From Streptococcus australis (GTDB lineage: Bacteria; Bacillota; Bacilli; Lactobacillales; Streptococcaceae), in NCBI RefSeq assembly GCF_015553625.1, contig NZ_JADNGY010000006.1, positions 64,288-128,287 on the forward strand: DNA of 64,000 bases. Direction: 5' to 3'. Position 1 is the stretch's first letter. The number at the start of each line of letters is the position of its first letter. A program made the translations under genes and the position numbers. The notes under the pieces are model-generated. The model saw only the letters and a list, made by a program, of their open reading frames with translations. It was not told the DNA's origin and did no database searches. Of this stretch, positions 11,881 to 23,974 are shown one piece after another.

Positions 11881-13122
11881 ATGGTTTTACCAAATTTTAA
11901 AGAAAACTTAGAAAAATATGCTAAATTGTTGGTTGCGAACGGAGTTAACGTGCAGCCTGGCCATACCTTGGCTTTGAACATCGATGTGGAACAAAGAGAA
12001 TTAGCCCACTTGATTGTGAAGGAAGCCTATGCCTTGGGGGCGCACGAAGTCATTGTCCAATGGGCGGATGACTTCACTAATCGGGAAAAATTCCTCCATG
12101 CCCCGATGGATCGCTTGGACAATGTACCTGACTACAAGATTGCAGAGATGAACTACCTCTTGGACCACAAGGCGAGTCGCTTGGGTGTTCGCTCGTCTGA
12201 CCCAGGTGCTTTAAATGGTGTCGATGCAGAGAAGCTTTCTGCCTCTGCTAAGGCTTTGGGCATGGCCATGAAACCCATGCGCATCGCCACTCAGTCTAAT
12301 AAGGTCAGCTGGACAGTTGCTGCTGCAGCAGGGGTAGAATGGGCGAAAAAAGTCTTCCCAAATGCGGCTAGCGACGAAGAAGCAGTGGATCTCCTGTGGG
12401 ATCAAATCTTCAAGACTTGTCGAGTTTACGAAGAAGATCCGGTTAAGGCTTGGGAAGAGCATGCTGCTATTCTCAAGAGCAAGGCATATACACTTAACAA
12501 AGAGCAATTCTCAGCCCTTCATTACACAGCGCCTGGAACAGATTTGACCCTTGGTTTACCGAAAAACCACGTTTGGGAATCAGCCGGAGCTATTAATGCC
12601 CAAGGCGAAGGCTTCTTGCCAAATATGCCGACAGAAGAGGTCTTCACAGCTCCTGACTTCCGTCGCGCAGAAGGTTATGTCACTTCTACAAAACCGCTTA
12701 GCTACAATGGGAATATCATCGAAGGGATCAAAGTGACCTTTGAAAATGGAGAAATTGTAGATATTACAGCTGAAAAAGGCGATCAAGTCATGAAAGATTT
12801 GGTCTTCAAAAACAAGGGAGCGCGTGCCTTGGGTGAATGTGCCCTCGTACCAGACCCAAGTCCGATTTCCCAATCAGGCATTACTTTCTTTAACACTCTC
12901 TTTGACGAAAATGCCTCTAACCACTTGGCCATCGGGGCAGCCTATGCAACTAGTGTAGAAGGTGGTGCAGAGTTTACAGAAGAAGAACTCGAAGCAGCAG
13001 GACTTAACCGCTCAGACGTCCACGTCGACTTCATGATCGGCTCAAGTCAAATGGATATCGACGGCATCCGAGAAGACGGCACCCGCGTCCCAGTATTCCG
13101 CAACGGAGATTGGGCAATATAG
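11881..13122 (+). CDS. pepS: Aminopeptidase PepS (M29 family)
   Basis: Cytoplasmic metallo-aminopeptidase that removes N-terminal residues, with a preference for arginine and aromatic residues in characterised streptococcal PepS. The 413-residue length is standard. The sequence has the family hallmark region LPNMPTEEVFTAPDF near residue 247 and a C-terminal ECALVPDPSPIS, then NTLFDENASNHLAIG, which carry the metal ligands. A GGATTG ribosome site precedes the ATG. It closes the 11020-13122 unit; the downstream hairpins may end transcription. Confidence 0.96.
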   Translation: MVLPNFKENLEKYAKLLVANGVNVQPGHTLALNIDVEQRELAHLIVKEAYALGAHEVIVQWADDFTNREKFLHAPMDRLDNVPDYKIAEMNYLLDHKASRLGVRSSDPGALNGVDAEKLSASAKALGMAMKPMRIATQSNKVSWTVAAAAGVEWAKKVFPNAASDEEAVDLLWDQIFKTCRVYEEDPVKAWEEHAAILKSKAYTLNKEQFSALHYTAPGTDLTLGLPKNHVWESAGAINAQGEGFLPNMPTEEVFTAPDFRRAEGYVTSTKPLSYNGNIIEGIKVTFENGEIVDITAEKGDQVMKDLVFKNKGARALGECALVPDPSPISQSGITFFNTLFDENASNHLAIGAAYATSVEGGAEFTEEELEAAGLNRSDVHVDFMIGSSQMDIDGIREDGTRVPVFRNGDWAI

Positions 13123-13125
13123 GGA

Positions 13126-13236
13126 GCAAAACAGAAATCAGTAACTCGAAGAGTTTGATTTCGTAGTTTTGCCCCCGCACAGTTGATTAGGAAGTACGAG
13201 TACCGCAGGTAGGAGTAGTTCCAATCAACCACTGCG
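13126..13236 (+). repeat. Structured intergenic repeat, copy 1 (two hairpin modules)
   Basis: Module A (13126-13172) is closed by GCAAAAC and GTTTTGC around an inner imperfect hairpin ACAGAAATCAGTAACTCG... ending GATTTCG. Module B (13176-13236) is a hairpin whose arms are CGCACAGTTGATTAGGAA and TTCCAATCAACCACTGCG. The same two-module architecture appears at 46375-46491, so this is a dispersed element. Confidence 0.8.
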
Positions 13237-13242
13237 CCGAGA

Positions 13243-13420
13243 GACAGAAATCAGTAACTCGAAGAGTTTGATTTCTTCCTCACTTTTTTGGATTTAAGGC
13301 TCGGGCAAAAAAGGTCCACCGGACCTTTTTAGTACCCCCGTCCAGTTGCTTAGGAAGGGCCTTGCTTCGCAATCCCTATCCGCCACCTCAAAACAGTGTT
13401 TTGAGCATTCAACCACTGCG
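13243..13420 (+). repeat. Structured intergenic repeat, copy 2 (decayed, split)
   Basis: A second module A begins at 13243 and repeats the copy 1 core GAAATCAGTAACTCGAAGAG exactly. A spacer with a small perfect hairpin follows. A degenerate module B then runs from 13339 (CCAGTTGCTTAGGAA) to 13420 (TTCAACCACTGCG). It appears to be a tandem copy interrupted by about 60 bp. Confidence 0.65.
13307..13330 (+). terminator. Perfect hairpin with T-run inside the repeat cluster
   Basis: AAAAAGGTCC and GGACCTTTTT form a perfect 10-bp stem with a 3-base loop. It can work as a bidirectional terminator for pepS. Confidence 0.65.
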
Positions 13421-13471
13421 CCAAGAAATAAAAATCAGGCACTCAGAGCGGTTGTTTTTTGAGAATAAAAA

Positions 13472-13505
13472 TAAAGAGTTTGGTTTTAACAGCCAAGCTC
13501 TTTTT
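13472..13505 (+). terminator. Rho-independent terminator upstream of strH
   Basis: AAGAGTTTGG pairs with CCAAGCTCTT around an 8-9-base loop, followed by TTTTT. It isolates strH from upstream transcription. The rest of 13506-13586 shows no gene. Confidence 0.75.
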
Positions 13506-13586
13506 CTTGTGTCCTCTAGTTTAATGAAATATAGGGATAAAATTTTATAGCTTCTTCTCTTAATTAAAGAACCTTGCAAAGAAGGC

Positions 13587-13632
13587 TTGACGAGGACCTA
13601 CTTTCTAGATAGACTGAAAGTAAGCGTTTACA
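13587..13632 (+). promoter_or_regulatory. strH promoter with overlapping cre (CcpA) site
   Basis: TTGACG (13587-13592) and TAGACT (13610-13615) are 17 bp apart. AGTAAGCGTTTACA (13619-13632) matches the cre consensus TGTAANCGNTNACA at all but the first position and covers the expected transcription start, a position typical of CcpA repression. The ATG follows 25 bp later. Confidence 0.75.
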
Positions 13633-13647
13633 CACAACAAATTTTAG

Positions 13648-17220
<3,573 letters not shown>

Positions 17221-17234
17221 TCAGCCCCCCGATT

Positions 17235-17288
17235 GAACTAAGTTTTTCTAGTTTTCCAGAGATGGAAAAGGAAAGACTTGGTTCTTTT
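17235..17288 (+). terminator. Rho-independent terminator after strH
   Basis: GAACTAAGT... pairs with ...ACTTGGTTC in a long imperfect stem ending in a T-run, 15 bp after the strH stop. Confidence 0.8.
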
Positions 17289-17366
17289 TTTGTCCTAAAA
17301 ACTGTACCCGGACAGTTGTCGCTTTTCTGCCTTGTTCCGCTTGGATGAACTTGATAAAATAAAAAC

Positions 17367-18113
17367 ATGACACGATACAAAGCAACTATTTCTTACGATG
17401 GAACTCTATTTGCGGGTTTCCAACGACAACCGCATGCGCGTAGTGTGCAAGAAGAAATCGAGAAGACCTTGATGCGTTTGAACCATGGACAGGCAGTGAC
17501 CATTCACGGGGCTGGCCGAACGGATGCAGGTGTCCATGCCCTTGGACAGGTCATCCATTTTGATCTCCCCCAGTCGCGGGATGAGGAAAAGCTCCGCTTT
17601 GCCCTCGATACCCAAACTCCAGAGGATATTGACTTTATCCGGGTGGAGCAAGTACCTGATGACTTCCATTCGCGCTACCAGAAGCATAGCAAGACCTACG
17701 AATTCATCGTGGATTATGGCCGCCCCAAGAATCCCATGATGCGCCACTATGCAACTCCCTATCCTTACCCCTTGGATGTGGCCAAGATGCAAGAAGCCAT
17801 CCAAAAATTGGAGGGGACCCACGATTTCACTGGCTTCACAGCTTCGGGAACCAGTGTTGAAGACAAGGTTCGAACGATTACAGAGGCTCGCTTGATCGAG
17901 GATGCGGCAAATCATCGCCTTCTCTTTATTTTTTCGGGCAATGGCTTTCTCTACAAACAGATCCGCAATATGGTGGGGACCTTGCTAAAGATTGGCAATG
18001 GACGAATGCCGGTTGAGCAAATTGACTTGATTTTAGAAAAAAAGGACCGCAATCTAGCCGGTCCTACAGCAGCGCCAAATGGCTTATACTTAAAGGAGAT
18101 CCGTTATGAGTAA
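17367..18113 (+). CDS. truA: tRNA pseudouridine(38-40) synthase TruA
   Basis: Converts uridines 38-40 in the tRNA anticodon arm to pseudouridine. The 248 residues contain the catalytic aspartate motif [11 protein letters not shown] at about residue 50 and the family C-terminal segment [17 protein letters not shown]. The ATG is preceded by a TAAAAT -10-like box, leaving a very short leader. Its last 8 bp overlap the next gene, so it heads a four-gene operon ending at 19894. Confidence 0.97.
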   Translation: MTRYKATISYDGTLFAGFQRQPHARSVQEEIEKTLMRLNHGQAVTIHGAGRTDAGVHALGQVIHFDLPQSRDEEKLRFALDTQTPEDIDFIRVEQVPDDFHSRYQKHSKTYEFIVDYGRPKNPMMRHYATPYPYPLDVAKMQEAIQKLEGTHDFTGFTASGTSVEDKVRTITEARLIEDAANHRLLFIFSGNGFLYKQIRNMVGTLLKIGNGRMPVEQIDLILEKKDRNLAGPTAAPNGLYLKEIRYE

Positions 18114-18867
18114 TGAATTGATTCTAGCTATTTCAGGAAATGATATTTTTAGCGGGGGAGGCCTTCATGCGGACCTTGCGACCTATACAACCAACAAACA
18201 GCATGGTTTTGTAGCGGTGACTTGTTTGACAGCCATGACCGAGCATGGTTTTGAAGTCATTCCGGTGGATCCGACGACCTTTGCCCAACAGCTCAACTCT
18301 CTCAAGGATGTTCCTTTTTCTGCTATTAAGCTCGGCCTCTTGCCAAATGTTGAAGTAGCAGATCTGACCTTGGACTACGTCAAGGACCATGCGGATATCC
18401 CTGTCGTCTTAGACCCTGTCTTGGTCTGCAAGGAAACCCATGATGTGGAAGTATCAGCCCTTCGAGATGAATTAATCAGATTCTTCCCTTCTGTGACCAT
18501 CATCACACCAAACTTACCAGAGGCTGAGATCTTGACCCAAAGCAAAATTCAATCGCTCGATGATATGAAGGAGGCTGCTCGTAAACTCCATGAATTGGGA
18601 GCAGCCAATGTCGTGGTCAAAGGGGGCAATCGTCTGAACAAAGAAAAAGCCATCGATGTCTTTTATGACGGAAAGGACTTTACGGTCTTCGAAGAAGCCG
18701 TCCTAGAAAAAAATAATACAGGAGCTGGTTGTACCTTTGCATCTAGCATTGCAAGCCAGTTAGTCCAAGGGAAGGGACCTTTAGAAGCTGTCGAGGCTTC
18801 AAAAGCTTTCGTCTACCAAGCCATTCAAAAATCAGATCAATACGGAGTAGTTCAATATGACCAATAA
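18106..18867 (+). CDS. Pyridoxal / hydroxymethylpyrimidine kinase (PfkB-like, ThiD/PdxK family)
   Basis: Ribokinase-fold kinase of the ThiD/PdxK group, 253 residues. Visible are the N-terminal [15 protein letters not shown] substrate loop, PNLPEAEIL, and the C-terminal anion-hole region [11 protein letters not shown]. The last has Cys in place of the usual Asp-containing GTGC(T)F(A/S) variants and matches the ThiD-like pattern. No thiamine synthesis genes are nearby. Linkage to an ECF S component suggests salvage of vitamin B6 or HMP; which one cannot be decided here. It overlaps truA by 8 bp and the S component by 11 bp. Confidence 0.85.
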   Translation: MSNELILAISGNDIFSGGGLHADLATYTTNKQHGFVAVTCLTAMTEHGFEVIPVDPTTFAQQLNSLKDVPFSAIKLGLLPNVEVADLTLDYVKDHADIPVVLDPVLVCKETHDVEVSALRDELIRFFPSVTIITPNLPEAEILTQSKIQSLDDMKEAARKLHELGAANVVVKGGNRLNKEKAIDVFYDGKDFTVFEEAVLEKNNTGAGCTFASSIASQLVQGKGPLEAVEASKAFVYQAIQKSDQYGVVQYDQ

Positions 18868-19327
18868 ACGTACCCAAGTAATCGCGCACCTAGCCATTTT
18901 ATCTGCCTTGACGGTAGTGCTGGGCTATTATACCAAACTGCCAACTCCAACCGGGATGGTGACCTTGCTGGATCTAGGTGTATACTTTACCGCCTTTTAT
19001 TTGGGGCGCAAAGAAGGAGCAGTGGTTGGTGGTCTTGGTGCCTTTCTCTTGGACCTCATCTCTGGTTATCCTCAATGGATGTTCTTTAGTCTTCTTTTCC
19101 ACGGAGCTCAAGGCTACTTTGCTGGCTTTAAAGGAAAAGCTCGTTACATTGGTCTGTTACTTGCTACTGTCATCATGGTAGGTGGCTATGCACTAGCTTC
19201 AGCGCTCTTTTTAGGAAACACTTGGGTAGCGGCTATTGAAGAGGTTCCTCATAATCTGGTTCAAAACTTCGTTGGTATGGCTTTGGGATATGCTCTTTAT
19301 CATTTCTTACCAAAGAAGGGAAATTAG
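18857..19327 (+). CDS. ECF transporter S component, B6/HMP type
   Basis: 156-residue integral membrane protein with about five or six hydrophobic helices, starting VIAHLAILSALTVVLGYY and containing GRKEGAVVGGLGAFLLDL and GYPQWMFFSLLFHGAQG. This arrangement matches substrate-binding components that share the common EcfA/A'/T energy module. The adjacent kinase gene, overlapping by 11 bp, points to pyridoxine or hydroxymethylpyrimidine as substrate, trapped by phosphorylation on entry (inference). Confidence 0.85.
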   Translation: MTNKRTQVIAHLAILSALTVVLGYYTKLPTPTGMVTLLDLGVYFTAFYLGRKEGAVVGGLGAFLLDLISGYPQWMFFSLLFHGAQGYFAGFKGKARYIGLLLATVIMVGGYALASALFLGNTWVAAIEEVPHNLVQNFVGMALGYALYHFLPKKGN

Positions 19328-19330
19328 AAG

Positions 19331-19894
19331 ATGGAGTTGGAGCAATTAAAAAGAGAAACCCAGGAGATCTTGCTGGATCTTTTATCCAAGGCTCATCTGC
19401 GTCAGGGGCAAATCCTTGTGTTAGGCCTGTCAACCAGCGAGGTCGCTGGAGCAAGTATCGGTAAGAACTCAAGTTTAGAGATTGGGCAAGCCATTGTGAA
19501 AACCATCCTAGATACCCTAACTCCCAAAGGGATTTATTTAGCGGTTCAAGGATGTGAACACCTTAACCGAGCTCTGGTGGTCGAACGTGAACTAGCTGAA
19601 AAGAAAGACTTAGAAATCGTTAATGTACTACCGAGCCTCCATGCGGGAGGGGCCGGTCAGTTGGCAGCTTTCAGTTATATGAAAGACCCAGTCGAAGTTG
19701 AATTTATCACAGCTCAGGCAGGCTTAGATATTGGAGATACCTCTATCGGGATGCATGTCAAGCATGTGCAAGTACCTGTTCGTCCTGTCTTGAAAGAACT
19801 GGGGGGCGCTCATGTGACGGCTCTAGCCAGTCGTCCGAAGTTAATCGGAGGGGCGCGTGCTTCTTACCAAGAAGATCCGCTTCGAAAATCTTAA
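19331..19894 (+). CDS. UPF0340/TIGR01440 family protein (YwlG-like)
   Basis: 187-residue conserved Firmicutes protein of the DUF436 family, whose function is not established. Characteristic stretches are [20 protein letters not shown] at residues 31-50, [16 protein letters not shown], and [11 protein letters not shown]. No signal peptide or helix. It starts 3 bp after the ECF gene and closes the truA operon before a terminator. Confidence 0.88.
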   Translation: MELEQLKRETQEILLDLLSKAHLRQGQILVLGLSTSEVAGASIGKNSSLEIGQAIVKTILDTLTPKGIYLAVQGCEHLNRALVVERELAEKKDLEIVNVLPSLHAGGAGQLAAFSYMKDPVEVEFITAQAGLDIGDTSIGMHVKHVQVPVRPVLKELGGAHVTALASRPKLIGGARASYQEDPLRKS

Positions 19895-19901
19895 TAAGAA
19901 G

Positions 19902-19933
19902 GAAACTAGTTCAAGACATGGACTAGTTTTTTT
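19902..19933 (+). terminator. Rho-independent terminator of the truA operon
   Basis: AAACTAGT and ACTAGTTT form the stem, followed by TTTTTTT. Confidence 0.8.
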
Positions 19934-20047
19934 GTTTCGGGACCAATTTTGAGAGAGGAAAGGGATTTGAAATCTATTGGTCTGCAGAAACCACTATAAA
20001 ATTGCTAAAAAAGAAGCAGTTTCCACAAAACCAGGATGCCCAAAAAC

Positions 20048-20075
20048 TTGCATTTTCGAAGTTTTATGGTAAAAT
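20048..20075 (+). promoter_or_regulatory. tig promoter
   Basis: TTGCAT (20048-20053) and TAAAAT (20070-20075) with a 16-bp spacer. This promoter lies inside a longer open frame, which is one reason to reject the upstream start for tig. Confidence 0.6.
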
Positions 20076-20112
20076 TATTAGGAATGACTATATTATTTTA
20101 AGGAGAGACAGA

Positions 20113-21396
20113 ATGTCTGTATCATTTGAAAACAAAGAAACAAACCGCGGTGTATTGACTTTCACCATTAGTCAAGAACAAATTAAACCAGCTTTAGATC
20201 GCGTGTTTGAATCTGTTAAGAAAAACTTGAACGTACCAGGATTCCGTAAAGGTCACCTTCCACGTCCAATCTTCAACCAACGTTTTGGTGAAGAATCACT
20301 TTATCAAGATGCTTTGAACGATCTTCTTCCAGCAGCTTATGAAGCAGCAGTAAAAGAAGCAGGTCTTGAAGTTGTTGCTCAACCAACTTTTGACGTTGTA
20401 TCAATGGAAAAAGGTCAAGATTGGACTTTGACAGCAAATGTTGTTACAAAACCAGAAGTGAAATTGGGTGCTTACAAAGACCTTGAAGTATCTGTAGAAG
20501 TTTCTAAAGAAGTAACAGACGAAGATGTAGATGCACGTATCGAACGCGAACGCAACAACTTGGCTGAATTGGTGATCAAAGAAGGACCAGCAGCTGAAGG
20601 TGATACCGTTGTGATCGACTTTGTAGGTTCTGTTGACGGTGTTGAGTTTGACGGAGGAAAAGGAGATAACTTCTCACTTGGACTTGGTTCAGGCCAATTC
20701 ATCCCAGGTTTCGAAGACCAATTGGTTGGACACTCAGCTGGTGAAACAGTTGATGTCATCGTAACTTTCCCAGAAAACTACCAAGCAACTGACCTTGCAG
20801 GTAAAGAAGCAAAATTCGTGACAACGATCCACGAAGTAAAAGCAAAAGAAGTACCAGCTCTTGACGATGAATTGGCAAAAGACATCGACGAAGAAGTTGA
20901 AACTCTTGCTGAATTGAAAGAAAAATACCGCAAAGAGTTGGCTGAAGCGAAAGAAGAAGCATACAAAGATGCAGTTGAGTCAGCAGCGATTGACCTTGCA
21001 GTAGAAAATGCAGAAATCGTTGACCTTCCAGAAGAAATGATCCACGAAGAAGTACACCGTGCCGTTAACGAATTCCTTGGAAACATGCAACGTCAAGGAA
21101 TCTCTCCAGATATGTACTTCCAAATCACTGGTACAACTCAAGAAGATCTTCACAAACAATATGAAGCAGATGCAGCAGCACGTACTAAGACAAACCTTGT
21201 CGTAGAAGCAGTTGCTAAAGCAGAAGGCTTCGAAGCAACTGACGAAGAAGTAACTGCAGAAATCGAACAATTGGCAGCAGACTACAACATGCCAGTTGAA
21301 CAAGTTCGTAGCTTGCTTTCACCAGAAATGTTGAAACACGACATTGCTGTGAAGAAAGCTGTTGAAGTGATCACAAGCACTGCAAAAGTAAAATAA
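20113..21396 (+). CDS. tig: Trigger factor, ribosome-associated chaperone
   Basis: Peptidyl-prolyl isomerase and chaperone at the ribosome exit tunnel. The start was set at 20113 ([13 protein letters not shown]) because AAGGAGAG precedes it and the resulting 427 residues equal the usual length; the frame is open upstream but covers the promoter. The ribosome-binding domain includes the signature [20 protein letters not shown] near residue 37. The FKBP domain spans about 150-240 ([20 protein letters not shown]), and the helical C-terminal domain follows. Codon use is strongly biased, in keeping with high expression. Confidence 0.97.
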   Translation: MSVSFENKETNRGVLTFTISQEQIKPALDRVFESVKKNLNVPGFRKGHLPRPIFNQRFGEESLYQDALNDLLPAAYEAAVKEAGLEVVAQPTFDVVSMEKGQDWTLTANVVTKPEVKLGAYKDLEVSVEVSKEVTDEDVDARIERERNNLAELVIKEGPAAEGDTVVIDFVGSVDGVEFDGGKGDNFSLGLGSGQFIPGFEDQLVGHSAGETVDVIVTFPENYQATDLAGKEAKFVTTIHEVKAKEVPALDDELAKDIDEEVETLAELKEKYRKELAEAKEEAYKDAVESAAIDLAVENAEIVDLPEEMIHEEVHRAVNEFLGNMQRQGISPDMYFQITGTTQEDLHKQYEADAAARTKTNLVVEAVAKAEGFEATDEEVTAEIEQLAADYNMPVEQVRSLLSPEMLKHDIAVKKAVEVITSTAKVK

Positions 21397-21431
21397 AAAA
21401 GACGATTTTCCATCTTGATGGAAACAAGTCA

Positions 21432-21476
21432 TAAGAAGAAAAGCTGAGGCCATGTGTCCCAGCTTTTCTCTTCTTA
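21432..21476 (+). terminator. Terminator-like hairpin after tig
   Basis: AAGAAGAAAAGCTG pairs with CAGCTTTTCTCTTCTT around a loop of about 13 bases, giving a very stable hairpin before the rpoE promoter. Confidence 0.7.
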
Positions 21477-21494
21477 TTGGCACGGAATTTTCCT

Positions 21495-21523
21495 TTGACG
21501 AAAGGGGAAAATTATCGTACAAT
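21495..21523 (+). promoter_or_regulatory. rpoE promoter
   Basis: TTGACG (21495-21500), 17-bp spacer, TACAAT (21518-21523), about 85 bp before the start. Confidence 0.75.
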
Positions 21524-21614
21524 AGAGTGTAACGATAAATGATGTATTCTAGGGGTATCCTCTTTTTTAATGAAAAAGAGTGTTGCCTTGAGATAAAAAT
21601 GAAGGAGATCTACC

Positions 21615-22193
21615 TTGGAATTAGAAGTATTTGCTGGACAAGAAAAAAGTGAACTTTCAATGATTGAAGTAGCCCGTGCGATCTTAGAATCACGTGGCCG
21701 TGATCATGAAATGTATTTCAATGACCTGGTCAATGAAATTCAAAACTACCTCGAAAAATCAAACAGTGAAATTCGTGAAGCTCTTCCATTGTTCTATACA
21801 GAATTAAATGTGGACGGAAGCTTTATCCCACTAGGAGACAACAAATGGGGACTTCGCTCATGGTATGCGATCGATGAGGTAGATGAAGAAATCATCGCTC
21901 TTGAAGAAACAGATGAATACGAAGAGCCTAAGAAACGTAAGAAAAAACGCGTCAATGCCTTTATGGATGGAGACGAAGACGCGATCGATTACAATGCGGA
22001 TGATCCAGAAGACGAAGATGTCTACGAAGCAGACCCAGCGCTTACTTACGATGATGAAAATCCAGAAGATGAGAAGGATGAAGTGGAAGCCTATGACGCT
22101 GAAATCAATGAAATCTCACCAGACGAGTTGGATGAAGAAGTTGAGTTAAGTGACGAAGAAGACGAAGAAGAGTCTTACGACGAAGAAGAATAA
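21615..22193 (+). CDS. rpoE: RNA polymerase delta subunit
   Basis: Gram-positive-specific RNA polymerase subunit that improves recycling and promoter selectivity. The 192 residues begin with a folded HARE-HTH domain (about 1-90, [21 protein letters not shown]). A short basic KKRKKKR patch follows, then an extremely acidic disordered tail of Asp/Glu runs, the hallmark of delta. The start is a TTG at 21615, eight bases after GGAGATC; no ATG in frame gives a full HARE domain. Confidence 0.97.
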   Translation: MELEVFAGQEKSELSMIEVARAILESRGRDHEMYFNDLVNEIQNYLEKSNSEIREALPLFYTELNVDGSFIPLGDNKWGLRSWYAIDEVDEEIIALEETDEYEEPKKRKKKRVNAFMDGDEDAIDYNADDPEDEDVYEADPALTYDDENPEDEKDEVEAYDAEINEISPDELDEEVELSDEEDEEESYDEEE

Positions 22194-22196
22194 TCC

Positions 22197-22226
22197 AAAA
22201 AACAAGGAATTCGTTCCTTGTTTTTT
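22197..22226 (+). terminator. Rho-independent terminator after rpoE
   Basis: AAAAAACAAGGAA and TTCCTTGTTTTTT form a perfect 13-bp stem with a TCG loop. Confidence 0.9.
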
Positions 22227-22302
22227 GTTTGCTTGAAGGAGGCTTCAAGGAGGAGTATAATAAGGGTGTAAGAATGATGTACCGAAGAAGGAGGAAGGAC
22301 AT

Positions 22303-22998
22303 ATGGACTGGATACTTGATCAAAGTTTGGTGGATTTGGGGATTGAGACAGTTGTAATCGGAGTGGCCAAACAGGTGGATCCACAAGCTCCCTTATCTGC
22401 AACTTTTCTAGCTAAAAAGAAGGAGATGGAAGCCTGGGCCTTAAATTGTGATCTCAGCTCGGTGAAAGAGGAGGCAGTTGTACAAGGCTATATGGATTTG
22501 TTGAAGGAAGTGGGGCGTAGTGTCAAGAAGAACCCGCCGACTATTCTTGCTTTGATTAAGAATATCCAAAGTCGAGGCTTCCTTCCTACGATCAATAGTG
22601 TGATTGATATCTATAATGTTGAATGTCTCCGTTCCTTTTTAGCCATTGGAGGGCATGATCTGGATAAAATCCAGGGACCCATTGAGTTTACGATTAGTCA
22701 AAGAGAGGATACATTTTTGCCCATCTTATCAACAGAAAAGCATGTTAGTGAAACCGATCCGGTCTACCGAGATCAAGAGGGTATTATGGCCTGGCTAGAT
22801 GTGAGAGATGGTGAACGCTATAAGATGGAGGAAACTACCCGCAATGCCCTCTTTATCATCCAGGGAAACAGAGCGACCTCTGTAGAGATGCGCTTGGAAG
22901 TACTGGAGCGGATTAGAGAAGATTTGTCCTCATGTATGCCCGATTTAGAATTTGAAAAATATCTGGTTACCCCCAGTGAGACAATTCCAATCCCTTAA
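22303..22998 (+). CDS. B3/4-domain protein (PheT-related, COG3382 type)
   Basis: 231-residue stand-alone relative of the B3/B4 editing domain of phenylalanyl-tRNA synthetase beta subunit. The pattern NSVIDIYNVECLRSFLAIGGHDLDKIQG with later GIMAWLDVRDGERYK and IQGNRATSVEMR is typical. Such proteins are proposed to edit or deacylate aminoacyl-tRNA, but this one is not characterised. GGAGG lies before the ATG. The 160 bp downstream hold the tRNA-Leu promoter and no clear terminator of its own. Confidence 0.85.
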   Translation: MDWILDQSLVDLGIETVVIGVAKQVDPQAPLSATFLAKKKEMEAWALNCDLSSVKEEAVVQGYMDLLKEVGRSVKKNPPTILALIKNIQSRGFLPTINSVIDIYNVECLRSFLAIGGHDLDKIQGPIEFTISQREDTFLPILSTEKHVSETDPVYRDQEGIMAWLDVRDGERYKMEETTRNALFIIQGNRATSVEMRLEVLERIREDLSSCMPDLEFEKYLVTPSETIPIP

Positions 22999-23116
22999 AG
23001 AAGAACTCCTATATTAGGGATGAGTCCTCATCTGAACATAAGAGAGATGTGAAGTAGCCGACGCTCTTCTTGACTTGTGAAAATCTGCAACCTTTGAAAA
23101 AAGTTTGAAAAAAATC

Positions 23117-23145
23117 TTGACAAGAAAGTAGAAGATTGATATACT
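23117..23145 (+). promoter_or_regulatory. tRNA-Leu promoter
   Basis: Consensus TTGACA (23117-23122), 17-bp spacer, TATACT (23140-23145), ending 16 bp before the tRNA. Confidence 0.85.
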
Positions 23146-23161
23146 AGTAAGGTACTCAATC

Positions 23162-23247
23162 GCGGGGATGGCGGAATTGGCAGACGCGCAGGACTAAGGA
23201 TCCTGTGACCGCTTTAGGTCGTGAGGGTTCAAGTCCCTCTCTCCGCA
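23162..23247 (+). tRNA. tRNA-Leu (anticodon AAG)
   Basis: 86-nt class II tRNA. The acceptor stem GCGGGGA pairs with TCTCCGC (one G-U). The anticodon stem CAGGA/TCCTG encloses the loop CTAAGGA, giving anticodon AAG. A long variable arm and the T-loop GGTTCAAGTCC follow. CCA is not encoded and must be added by the nucleotidyltransferase. Confidence 0.95.
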
Positions 23248-23257
23248 TCGGATAATC

Positions 23258-23281
23258 AAGACAGCTTCGGCTGTCTTTTTT
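23258..23281 (+). terminator. Rho-independent terminator after tRNA-Leu
   Basis: AAGACAGC-TTCG-GCTGTCTT, a UUCG tetraloop hairpin with a T-run. Confidence 0.92.
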
Positions 23282-23328
23282 GTTTTTCAAAACTTTATGA
23301 TAGAATAGGTGTGAGATGAGGTGTGAAT

Positions 23329-23781
23329 ATGAAGAAGAACTATCTGGTTTTGATCAATGGGCTCCTAGCGCTCGTAGGAAGTGCCATTAATTTTTTTGCT
23401 CCAGTCATGATTTTGGCCATGGGGCTCGCTGCACATGAAGATTTCGGAAGTGCCTTGATGGCTTTAATTAGCTGGAACTTCTTTGTCTGTATTCTAGCCA
23501 TCGCTTCTAGGTGGCTCCTAAAAGATGAAAAGAGGATTCATAAGTGGATTTCCAATCTCTTTCTGGTAGCGGGTCTCATTCTTTTACTTGCGAATCTCCT
23601 TATTTTGTCCTGGAGTTTTTCGTATCTTGAAAGTCCCTTGATGTGGCTATTTGGAAAAATCTTTGGGAAAGTTCATGAATTTACTTATTTCTTCTATTCT
23701 CAATGGGTCGCAGGAGGATTCCTAGTGATTTCCGGGATTGCATTTTTAGTTTCATTAAAAAATTTTAAAGCAGAGGATTAA
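23329..23781 (+). CDS. Small multi-pass membrane protein, unknown
   Basis: 150 residues with four hydrophobic helices (about 5-30, 43-62, 78-100, 124-145) and short polar loops, ending KNFKAED. ATG 23329 was preferred to the GTG at 23323 because of spacing from GATGAGG. It lies alone between two terminators. No family recognised; helix pattern only. Confidence 0.7.
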   Translation: MKKNYLVLINGLLALVGSAINFFAPVMILAMGLAAHEDFGSALMALISWNFFVCILAIASRWLLKDEKRIHKWISNLFLVAGLILLLANLLILSWSFSYLESPLMWLFGKIFGKVHEFTYFFYSQWVAGGFLVISGIAFLVSLKNFKAED

Positions 23782-23809
23782 AAAGAGGGAGCTTGGGCTC
23801 CCTTCTTTT
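23782..23809 (+). terminator. Rho-independent terminator after the 23329 membrane gene
   Basis: AAGAGGGAGC-TTG-GGCTCCCTTCTTTT starts at the stop codon of the preceding gene. Confidence 0.85.
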
Positions 23810-23867
23810 GCGTTTCTATGGGCTGTAGAAGTCTTGGGAAAGTAAGCATTCCTCCTCATTTATCATA

Positions 23868-23881
23868 AGAAAGCGCTTAAA
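23868..23881 (+). promoter_or_regulatory. Possible cre site upstream of fba
   Basis: AGAAAGCGCTTAAA fits the streptococcal cre pattern WGAAARCGYTTWCW at all but one position, about 95 bp before fba. Tentative: the mismatch is in a conserved arm. Confidence 0.35.
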
Positions 23882-23974
23882 GCTACAGGAAAAGCTAGCA
23901 TTTTCAATGAAAAAGTGATAAAATAAACAATGTAAGTGGTTTAACCACAAAAAATAAGAGGAGGCCTACAACTA

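Noticed and set aside
13123-13440. CRISPR array from the repeated 31-bp core
   Set aside because: Only two exact copies are present, without regular spacers or cas genes, and the unit is a two-module hairpin that recurs elsewhere.
20002-20112. Longer trigger factor starting at 20002
   Set aside because: The extra 37 codons cover the promoter, and trigger factor begins with MSVSFE at 20113 after AAGGAGAG.
21883-22149. 88-codon frame inside rpoE
   Set aside because: It is a shifted reading of the acidic Asp/Glu tail, rich in Met and Lys, with no start signals.
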